In this document: positions 32,226-38,484 of the stretch, piece by piece
Layout of the letters: each line of letters begins with the position of its first letter
Position numbering within the stretch: position 1 is the first letter of the stretch
Assembly (NCBI GenBank): GCA_029260315.1
Contig: JAJDDM010000091.1
Span: forward strand, 1-38,484
Reading direction: 5' to 3'
DNA from: Phycisphaerales bacterium
Lineage (GTDB): Bacteria; Planctomycetota; Phycisphaerae; Phycisphaerales; UBA1924
Length of the DNA stretch: 38,484 nt
The notes under the pieces: model-generated
What the model saw: only the letters and a program-made list of their open reading frames with translations
The model's database searches: none
Told to the model about the DNA's origin: nothing
Translations under genes and position numbers: made by a program

Positions 32226-33992
32226 TTAGTCGCAGCCCTGGGCGAAGAGGTCGAGGTAGGTGAAGAAATCGTCGGCGTCGGTGTCGCCGTCGCTGTCGAG
32301 ATCGGCGACGGGGTCGTCGGCGGCGAAGAGGTCGAGGTATGCGAAGAAGTCGTCGGCGTCGGCATCGGAATCGCCGTCGAGATCTGCGGGGCAGGCGTCG
32401 GTGCGCTGGGCGAGCAAGACCGCCTGTGCGCCGCCTTCGAGCGTGACGGCGAAGATGAGCGAGCCGGCGTCGTTCAGCGGTGCAAAGTTGGGGCTCTGGC
32501 GGGCGGTCGAGCCGAGGATCTCGACGGACTCGATTTCGCGGACGTCACCGCCGCCGAGATCGAGCGTGTCGCGTGGGCCGATGATCTTGGAGAGGCTCTC
32601 GGGTCCGGCGTCGTAGAAGTAGAGTGCGCGGGGCTGGTCGAAGTCGCCGCCGAGGCCGTCGCCGCGGAGCGAGGCGACGAAGAGCACGTCGCCGGCGCGG
32701 TCCATCCAGGGCTTCTCGAGCGCGCGGTGGGAGAAGGTCTCGACGATGCTGAAGGTGACGCCTTGGGGATAGCCTGGGGCATGGTCGCCCTCTCTGGCTA
32801 CGATGGCGAAGTTGTTGTTGGCGTCCACATGGTAGAGGACCTCGTTGTTCTCTGGCGTCACGCCCTGTCCGGAGATGACGATACGAACGGCGGTCGCGCC
32901 GTCGTCTGCGCCGCCGATGGTGTGGGTTGAGGGGAAGAAGGAGAAGTTCTGGAGGCCGATGAAGTCGATGGTCGCGCCGGCGATGCCCGGGGCGGGATCG
33001 CCCTCGAGCGCGAGCGTGGCCAGGTTCTCCTCGCGGTCCAGCCGCATGAGCGCATCGACCGAGGCGAATGAGCCGTCCGGGCGGCGGGTGTCGGCGGTCC
33101 AGGTGAAGATGTCCGAGCGCAGGCTGGCGCTTCGGAAGAGCGGGCCGATGGTCAGATCGGGCCGGCCGGGGACGGGCTCGTTCTCGCGGAGCACGACCGT
33201 GCGGTCGCCCGCGATATCGCGGATCAGCGTCAGGTCGTTGCCCTCGAAGAAGCCGTCGCCGGCGAGTTCTGCGGCAAAGAGGATTTCTTCGGTGTCTACG
33301 GCGTTGAATCGGAGGCTCTGGGCGGTGGAGCCGAAGGTGGTGTCGTCGAGCGGTGCGGGATCGCCTGGGATAACGAAGGGTCCGAGCCCGGAGCCGCGAT
33401 CGATCATGTAGATGGTGTTGTTCTCGGAGAAGTTGGGGCACTCGCCGGTGCGTGTGGTGACGTGGGTTCCAAAGACTCCGGTGAACGGGCTGGTGGTGAG
33501 ATTGCCGATGAGCGCGGCGCGGAAGGGTTCTGCGCCGGGGAGGTCGTCGTCCTCGCGGAGCAGGAGGCGGGGGCCGTCGCCGTCGTCGATGAACAGGGCG
33601 TGGTCGTTCTCGGCAAAGCCGTTGTTGTTGCAATCTATGAGGTCGCCGGCGAGGCCCGCACGAAAGAGGATGGAGCGGTCGCCGGCGTAGAGGAGGGTAA
33701 AGAACGCATCGAAGACCCCATCAGTCCCTTCGACGGGCTGTCCGACGCGGGCGGTTGTCTGCATGACGCCGGAGCGATCGCTGAGGATGACCTGGGTGCC
33801 GCCGACAAGATTGGCGATCATCGCGACCGAGCCGTCGTCTGCGAGTTGGAGGGTGGAGGCCGCAGCGGCTTCGAAGCGGGCGCCATCGGGGAGACTGTCG
33901 CCCTCGACGATGAGTGTGCGCAGCTCGAAGGGCTGGGCGAGGGCCGAGCCAGCGATGAGCGGCAGAATGGGGGCGATATGTGTGGCGCGCAT
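32226..33992 (-). CDS. exported NxxGxxAF-type repeat protein with GC-type dockerin (paralog 1)
   Basis: 588 residues. The start at 33992 has AAAGGA upstream and a signal peptide MRATHIAPILPLIAGSALAQP. The body is made of long beta-rich repeats with phrases such as LADDGSVAMIANLVGG, GDRSILFRAGLAGD, NNNGFAENDHALFIDDGDGP and LREDDDLPGAEPF. This is the layout of the planctomycete 'choice-of-anchor' tandem-repeat proteins (NxxGxxAF/DUF7453-like). The C-terminus has two dockerin halves (CPADLDGDSDADADDFFAYLDLF and DLDSDGDTDADDFFTYLDLF) and ends QGCD. The neighbour 34176-35924 is a near-duplicate. It is exported, with unknown ligand. Confidence 0.87.
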   Translation of the reverse strand: MRATHIAPILPLIAGSALAQPFELRTLIVEGDSLPDGARFEAAAASTLQLADDGSVAMIANLVGGTQVILSDRSGVMQTTARVGQPVEGTDGVFDAFFTLLYAGDRSILFRAGLAGDLIDCNNNGFAENDHALFIDDGDGPRLLLREDDDLPGAEPFRAALIGNLTTSPFTGVFGTHVTTRTGECPNFSENNTIYMIDRGSGLGPFVIPGDPAPLDDTTFGSTAQSLRFNAVDTEEILFAAELAGDGFFEGNDLTLIRDIAGDRTVVLRENEPVPGRPDLTIGPLFRSASLRSDIFTWTADTRRPDGSFASVDALMRLDREENLATLALEGDPAPGIAGATIDFIGLQNFSFFPSTHTIGGADDGATAVRIVISGQGVTPENNEVLYHVDANNNFAIVAREGDHAPGYPQGVTFSIVETFSHRALEKPWMDRAGDVLFVASLRGDGLGGDFDQPRALYFYDAGPESLSKIIGPRDTLDLGGGDVREIESVEILGSTARQSPNFAPLNDAGSLIFAVTLEGGAQAVLLAQRTDACPADLDGDSDADADDFFAYLDLFAADDPVADLDSDGDTDADDFFTYLDLFAQGCD

Positions 33993-34175
33993 GGATCATC
34001 CTTTCAGATCGCGGCACGGGTAGAGATACCCGGGCCTGATCCTGTGTGAATGTCCAGTTTGCTCTGTGTTCTTGCGATGCGAGTATCGAAAATGTGCTTG
34101 TTGATAGGGCATTGCCCCCGGGGGGCTATGACTGGCGTCCGCGGTGCGCGGCGTCCGGTACACTAGGTTGGGGTG

Positions 34176-35924
34176 TCATTGGCAGCCTTGGGCGAAGAGG
34201 TCGAGGTAGGTGAAGAAGTCGTCGGCGTCGGTGTCGCCGTCGTTGTCGAGATCCGCGGCGGGGTCGTCGGCGGCGAAGAGATCAAGATAGACGAAGAAGT
34301 CGTCGGCGTCGGCGTCGCCGTCGCCATCGAGGTCCGAGGCGCACCCCGCGGGGTCGGCGACCATGATGACATCGAGGCCGCCCTCGAGCTCGAGGCTGAA
34401 GATCAGCGAGCCGGACAGGTTGACCGGAGACTCGATCGGCGCGGTGCTGTTGGGGCCGACGGTGTCGAGGCTGATGACCTCGCGGAGGTCGCCGCCGCCG
34501 AGGTCGACGGTGTCGGCGGGGCCGATGATCTTGGAGACGCTGCCCGTGGCGGCGTTGAAGAAGTAGAGGGCGCGCTGGTCGAGGAAGCCGCCGCCGCGGA
34601 GTGTGGCGGTGAAGAAGACATCGCCGGCGGTTGTCATCCAGGGCTTGCCGAGGGGCTGGAAGTCGAAGAAGTTGGCGACGTTGAGCGTGACGCCGTCGGG
34701 GTACTCGGGGGCCTGGTCGCCCTCTCTGGCGATGATGGTGAAGTTGTTGTCGGCGTCGATGTGGTACATGACCTCGTTGTTCTCGCCGTCGGTGTCGTCG
34801 CCGAGGATGATGGCGCGGATGGCGGTCGCGCCGTCGTCTGCGCCGCCGATGGTGTGTGGGAAGTCGCCGCCGGGGGGCGTGTTGATGCCGAGGAACAGGA
34901 GATCCGCGTTCTCGATGAGCGGCGCGGGGTCCTCGCTGACCAGCAATGTCTCGAGATTGTCGTCCTGGTCGATGCGCATGACGGCCTCCATGAACGGTCT
35001 GGAGCCGTCGGGCCGGCGGAGATCGGCGACCCAGGTGAAGATGTCGGTGCGGAGGCTGGGGCTCGTGAAGATGGGGCCGATGGTGAACTCGTCGCGCCCG
35101 GGGACGGGGTCGGACTCGCGCATGCGGATGGTGCGCTCGCCGTCGCGGTCGGTGACGAAGGCCAGGTCGTTTGCCTCGAAGAAGCCGTCGCCCTCGAGCT
35201 CGGCGGTGAAGAGGACCTCGGTGGGATCGTTGGGGTTGAACCGCACGCGCCCGGCGGTGTTGGCGAAGACTGCGCCGTCGATGGGCGCGGGCTCACCGGG
35301 GATGACCAGCGGGCCGAGGCCCCGGCCTCGATCGATGAGGTAGATAGCGCTGCTCTCGGAGAAGTTCGGGCACTCGCCGGTGCGGGTGACGACGAAGCTG
35401 CCGAACGCGCCGGAGAAGGGGCTGGAGTGGAGGTTGCCGATGAGGGCGGCCCGGAAGGGCGGCGCGCCGGGGAGGTCGTCGTCCTCGCGGAGCAGGAGTC
35501 TGGGCCCGTCGCCGTCGTCGATGAACAGGCCGTGGTCGTTCTCGGCGAAGCCGTTGTTGTTGCAGTCGATGAGGTCGCCCACGAGGCCCGCGCGGAAGAG
35601 GATGGACCGGTCGCCGGCGTAGCGGAGGGTGAAGAAGTCGCCGAAGACGCCGTCGGTGCCCTCGGCGGGCTGGTTCTGGCGCGCGATGGTGGTCATTGCG
35701 CCGTCGCGGTCGGAGAGGATCGCCTCGAGGCCGCCGAAGAGGTTGGCCAGGAGCGTGACGCTGCCGTCGCTGGCGAGGCGGGTGGAGATCGGCTGGGCGG
35801 CCTGGAAGCGCGTGCCGTCGGGGAGCGAGTCGCCCTCGGCGATGACGATGCGCAGATCGAACGGCTGGGCGAGGGCTGCGCCGGTGAGCAGCGCGAGGAT
35901 GGCGGGGGCGGTGTGGCGTCGCAT
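34176..35924 (-). CDS. exported NxxGxxAF-type repeat protein with GC-type dockerin (paralog 2)
   Basis: 582 residues. The start at 35924 has AGGAG five bases upstream and the signal peptide MRRHTAPAILALLTGAALAQP; the frame upstream of it is ignored. It shares long blocks with paralog 1, for example GDRSILFRAGL.GDLIDCNN, GDGPRLLLREDDDLPGA, FRAALIGNL and ETLDLGGGD/DTVDLGGGD. The order of segments is the same over the whole length, and both use the two-half dockerin (CASDLDGDGDADADDFFVYL...), here ending QGCQ. The 183 bp between the genes hold no gene. A tandem duplication is the clear origin. Function is unknown beyond export. Confidence 0.88.
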   Translation of the reverse strand: MRRHTAPAILALLTGAALAQPFDLRIVIAEGDSLPDGTRFQAAQPISTRLASDGSVTLLANLFGGLEAILSDRDGAMTTIARQNQPAEGTDGVFGDFFTLRYAGDRSILFRAGLVGDLIDCNNNGFAENDHGLFIDDGDGPRLLLREDDDLPGAPPFRAALIGNLHSSPFSGAFGSFVVTRTGECPNFSESSAIYLIDRGRGLGPLVIPGEPAPIDGAVFANTAGRVRFNPNDPTEVLFTAELEGDGFFEANDLAFVTDRDGERTIRMRESDPVPGRDEFTIGPIFTSPSLRTDIFTWVADLRRPDGSRPFMEAVMRIDQDDNLETLLVSEDPAPLIENADLLFLGINTPPGGDFPHTIGGADDGATAIRAIILGDDTDGENNEVMYHIDADNNFTIIAREGDQAPEYPDGVTLNVANFFDFQPLGKPWMTTAGDVFFTATLRGGGFLDQRALYFFNAATGSVSKIIGPADTVDLGGGDLREVISLDTVGPNSTAPIESPVNLSGSLIFSLELEGGLDVIMVADPAGCASDLDGDGDADADDFFVYLDLFAADDPAADLDNDGDTDADDFFTYLDLFAQGCQ

Positions 35925-36177
35925 GAGAGCTCCTGGGAAGGGGTGGTGAGGGCGATAGATCCGCCCCGGGGCGTGTGCTGATCGCATGTCGGGCCGACCG
36001 CGGATTCTTGCGGGGGAGGGGCGGGGCTCAGACGCCCGGGAAGCGGTTGGCAAGATATCCGAACAGATCGATGTCGCATCGGGTCGGCGGGCTCGCATGG
36101 GGGTGGAGACGGGCGTCGTGCCCGTTCACGAGCGAGCCGGGCGGACGCGAGCCGCCGCGAGAACAGGGGCAGGTGCG

Positions 36178-36942
36178 ATGCGATACGGAACGATGATGGG
36201 CGCGATGGCGATGGTGGGTGTTGCGGGGCTGTGCGAGGCGGGGACGGAGATTCTCGTAAAGAACAGCTCGGACGGGTTCATCACGCTGGCGGATCTGATC
36301 GTGTACGACTGGGACGGGAACGCGCACGAGATCCTGCGGGCGAACGACCCGAGCGATGACGTGATCTTCCCGCCGAGCAGTGAGGATCGGTTCAATACGG
36401 ATCTGGATCCGAGCGACATCGCGACGATCGCGGTGTCGTACCCGGACACGATCGGCGGCGAGTCACGGGATATCGAGTGGGTGGTTGACAACACATACGG
36501 GGCGGAGGTCATGAACGCGACGTTCTTCGAGCAGGACCAGGATCCGGACAATGACTTTCCGTTGCATGGGTACGCGACCGACGACGTGGGCGCGACGCTG
36601 AGTCTGCCGGTCGGAACGCGGGTGTTCTTCAACAGGGGGCAGAGCAACGACGTGGCAGGGATGGAGGTGGGTCGCGAGTTTGACTTCGATGACGGCTTTG
36701 TCTGGTCGTTCTACACCGGGTGGGCGGTTGTCGTGGCCAACGATCTGGAGGTGCAGTTGACCGAGAGCGTGGACTGCCCGGCGGATCTGGATGGGGATGG
36801 CGACACCGACGCCGAGGATTTCTTCCTGTACCTGGACGCGTTCGCGTCGGGGGATGGCGAGGTGTGCGACGTGGATGGGGATGAGGACTGCGACGCCGAG
36901 GACTTCTTCGGGTTTCTCGATCAGTTCGCGATGGGTTGCTAA
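36178..36942 (+). CDS. small exported protein with GC-type dockerin
   Basis: 254 residues from the ATG at 36178, giving a signal peptide MRYGTMMGAMAMVGVAGLCEAG. The body is a single beta-rich domain (ILVKNSSDGFITLADLIVYDWDGNAHEIL ... TRVFFNRGQSNDVAGMEVGREF) that I do not recognise; a lamin-tail or C2-like sandwich is possible. The last ~60 residues are two dockerin halves (CPADLDGDGDTDAEDFFLYLDAF, and CDVDGDEDCDAEDFFGFLDQF) and the protein ends exactly at MGC. The second half carries two extra cysteines, also seen in the convergent VCBS protein. It is divergent from paralog 2. Confidence 0.83.
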   Translation: MRYGTMMGAMAMVGVAGLCEAGTEILVKNSSDGFITLADLIVYDWDGNAHEILRANDPSDDVIFPPSSEDRFNTDLDPSDIATIAVSYPDTIGGESRDIEWVVDNTYGAEVMNATFFEQDQDPDNDFPLHGYATDDVGATLSLPVGTRVFFNRGQSNDVAGMEVGREFDFDDGFVWSFYTGWAVVVANDLEVQLTESVDCPADLDGDGDTDAEDFFLYLDAFASGDGEVCDVDGDEDCDAEDFFGFLDQFAMGC

Positions 36943-37043
36943 GAGCGCGCGGCACGGGCCGGGGAGAGGACGCCCGTGGCGGCGCGGTTCGAGGGGGTGA
37001 TCGCGAGATATGCGGTCACCCCTTCTTTGTTCGGCGGCTCGGG

Positions 37044-38411
37044 CTAGTTGCAGCCCTGCGCGAAGAGATCGAGGTATGTGAAGAAGTCCTCGGCGTCGCA
37101 ATCCCCGTCGTGGTCGATGTCGCAGAAAGAGAGACTCCCGGCGCTGTAGCGGTCGAGGAAGAGGAAGAAGTCCTCGGCGGAGAGGGTGCCGTCGCGGTCG
37201 AGGTCCGCGGCGCAGCGGCACATCACGTTCTCCAGCATCACGATCGGCGCGACGTCGGCGCCGGCGCTGCCGATGCGGGGGCTGATAATGTCGGTGTCGC
37301 CGTCGTGGTCGAAGTCGCCGAAGGCGAGGTCGGCGGGGGGCGCGTGGGAGGCGTACCACGCCTTGTTCGAGAAGTCGCCGGCGCCGTCGTTCAGATGCAC
37401 GATGACGCCGCCGAGCTCGGCGGCGCAAATGAGATCAAGGTCGTCGTCCCCGTCGATGTCCACCGCGTGCAGGGCGCCGTGGACGCGTTCTTCCTTGGCG
37501 GTGATGGTCTGGCGGATCGTGAACGTGGCGTCGCCGGCGTTGTCGTAGATCGTCAGGTACGGGATCTCCTCCAGGACGCTCCAGTGCATAAGCGCGGCGT
37601 CGGGGTCGCCGTCGCCGTCGAAGTCGCCCGCGGTGATCGTGTAGCCGTGCGGCGTGGTCTCCATGGTGTGGTCGAGCACCAGCGTGCCCGTCCCGTCGTT
37701 GAGCAGCACCGCGAGCAGGGAAGGATCGTCGCGCGAGCCGGAGACGCCCAGGACGTCGAGGTCGCCGTCGCCATCGAAGTCGGCGACCACGGGGTTGCCG
37801 AAGGGGGAACTGATGCGGCGGTGGTCGTGAATAACCTCCTGAGCAATGGTGAGCGAGCCCTTGCCGTCGTTGAGCAGGACGGCGATGCGCCGATCGACGA
37901 GTTGCGGGTCGTCGCGATCGAAGAGGCCATGCACATGGGCGATCACGTCGTTGTCGCCGTCGTCGTCGATGTCGGCGATCTCGATGCGGCGGGGGCTGGA
38001 ATCCTTGAAGCGGTACCGAATCGGCGGCTCGAACTCAGGACCGGGCAGACCGAACGCGACCCAGATTGATCCGGGGTCGTCTAAGACCGTGAGCTCCTCG
38101 TCGAAGGAGAACACCAGATCGAGCCACATGTCGTCGTTCATGTGCGCGAGCCTGAGATCCGGGGTATCGGAGAAGCCGAAGATGCCCAGGAGCGTCTGCC
38201 AGGACTCGACGAACGTGCCCGAGCCCTGGTTCTCCATGACCCGGACGGACGCCTCGGGGAAGTTGCCCGAGATGCTGAGGACGAGATCGAGATCGCCGTC
38301 GCCGTCCAGGTCCGCGGCCTCGGTTGCCTCGTAATGGGCGTCGAGCGGCTCGCCGACCTCGACGTTGCGCACGCCGCGCGGCGTGCCCGCGCCGTCGTTG
38401 AGATACACTAG
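37044..38411 (-). CDS. VCBS/FG-GAP repeat protein with GC-type dockerin, 5' end cut by IS
   Basis: The surviving ~455 codons hold six or more FG-GAP/VCBS repeats (DLDGDGDLDLVLSISG, DIDDDGDNDVIAHVHG, DFDGDGDLDVLGVSG, DFDGDGDPDAALMHW, DIDGDDDLDLICAAEL, DFDHDGDTDIISPRIG). They are followed by a dockerin (CAADLDRDGTLSAEDFFLFLDRYSAGSLSFCDIDHDGDC...) ending QGCN. The N-terminal part and signal peptide are missing. The frame begins mid-repeat (YLNDGAG) and meets a stop at 38415 that belongs to an adjoining transposase. Intact relatives are secreted integrin-like propellers. This copy is presumably dead or silent unless an IS promoter drives it. Confidence 0.85.
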   Translation of the reverse strand, partial: LVYLNDGAGTPRGVRNVEVGEPLDAHYEATEAADLDGDGDLDLVLSISGNFPEASVRVMENQGSGTFVESWQTLLGIFGFSDTPDLRLAHMNDDMWLDLVFSFDEELTVLDDPGSIWVAFGLPGPEFEPPIRYRFKDSSPRRIEIADIDDDGDNDVIAHVHGLFDRDDPQLVDRRIAVLLNDGKGSLTIAQEVIHDHRRISSPFGNPVVADFDGDGDLDVLGVSGSRDDPSLLAVLLNDGTGTLVLDHTMETTPHGYTITAGDFDGDGDPDAALMHWSVLEEIPYLTIYDNAGDATFTIRQTITAKEERVHGALHAVDIDGDDDLDLICAAELGGVIVHLNDGAGDFSNKAWYASHAPPADLAFGDFDHDGDTDIISPRIGSAGADVAPIVMLENVMCRCAADLDRDGTLSAEDFFLFLDRYSAGSLSFCDIDHDGDCDAEDFFTYLDLFAQGCN

Positions 38412-38484
38412 AGGCTATCCCAGAACCTGCCTGAGCAGGAGAAGGGTGCAGCCGAGGTGGAGGAAGCCTTGGAACATGGTGGTG
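38412..38484 (-). mobile_element. end of an IS5-like element (transposase C-terminus)
   Basis: The minus strand at the right edge codes TTMFQGFLHLGCTLLLLRQVLG and then stops at 38415. The FLHLGCTLLLLR pattern is the usual C-terminus of IS5-type DDE transposases (compare 'FLHLACALICLRR'). The outer sequence AGGCTATCCCAGAAC is a likely terminal inverted repeat. It is flanked by CTAG at 38408-38411, which fits the YTAR target of the IS5 subgroup. The rest of the element lies outside the window. Confidence 0.72.

Noticed and set aside
34173-35981. 602-codon plus-strand frame antisense to NxxGxxAF paralog 2
   Set aside because: Glu/Val/Gly-rich shadow (EVVGVGVAV) of the dockerin and repeat codons.
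1-38484. CRISPR array, tRNA or rRNA genes
   Set aside because: No regularly spaced direct repeats of CRISPR size and no tRNA- or rRNA-like sequence were seen; the hairpin elements are dispersed, not arrayed with spacers.

Overview
The window looks like chromosomal DNA of a planctomycete, most likely class Phycisphaerae. The base composition is GC-rich. Seven exported proteins carry the short C-terminal 'GC-type dockerin' (a CxxDLDGDxD...DDFFxYLDxFxxGC pattern) that is typical of that class. Planctomycete-style ECF sigma factors lie beside a large membrane Ser/Thr kinase. These are family-level recognitions made by eye; no search was run.

Layout. 1-4.0 kb: the end of an LVIVD beta-propeller protein, then two tandem G8-like exported paralogs. 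4.6-8.1 kb: an ECF sigma factor convergent with a Ser/Thr kinase, and a second paralogous sigma factor directly upstream of that kinase. 8.1-9.7 kb: a small exported protein and a frameshifted VCBS/Ig-like protein. 10.2-14.1 kb: a probable three-gene operon of a CxxC membrane protein, a caspase-like/SEL1 protein and a TPR lipoprotein. 14.5-17.2 kb: a csoR-copA copper-efflux operon with a clear CsoR-type operator. 17.2-21.9 kb: an APC permease, a helical coil protein, an ABC1/UbiB-like kinase and a DinB-like protein. 22.6-25.1 kb: a BNR-propeller lipoprotein. 25.3-29.3 kb: an AAA ATPase convergent with an orphan molybdopterin oxidoreductase. 29.4-31.3 kb: an accessory patch with an HTH-like gene, an unknown protein and a Doc-type toxin-antitoxin pair. 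31.4-38.4 kb: an NTF2-like protein, two tandem NxxGxxAF-type paralogs, a small dockerin protein and a VCBS protein cut by an IS5-like element at the right edge.

Three signals cross the gene list. (1) A dispersed intergenic element is built from two inverted 11-bp hairpins. Their stems differ by fully compensated base pairs and their loops are reverse complements; it resembles a BIME/REP family. Full copies lie near 1.7, 18.8 and 22.0 kb and variant hairpins near 29.35 and 32.1 kb. (2) Nine predicted exported proteins of unrelated folds end with a cysteine at the last or second-to-last position. (3) The G/C strand bias inverts sharply inside the single molybdopterin oxidoreductase gene near 27.9-28.1 kb, regardless of gene direction.

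Many long open frames lie antisense to the GC-rich genes; I read these as shadows caused by codon bias. I saw no tRNA, rRNA or CRISPR array.
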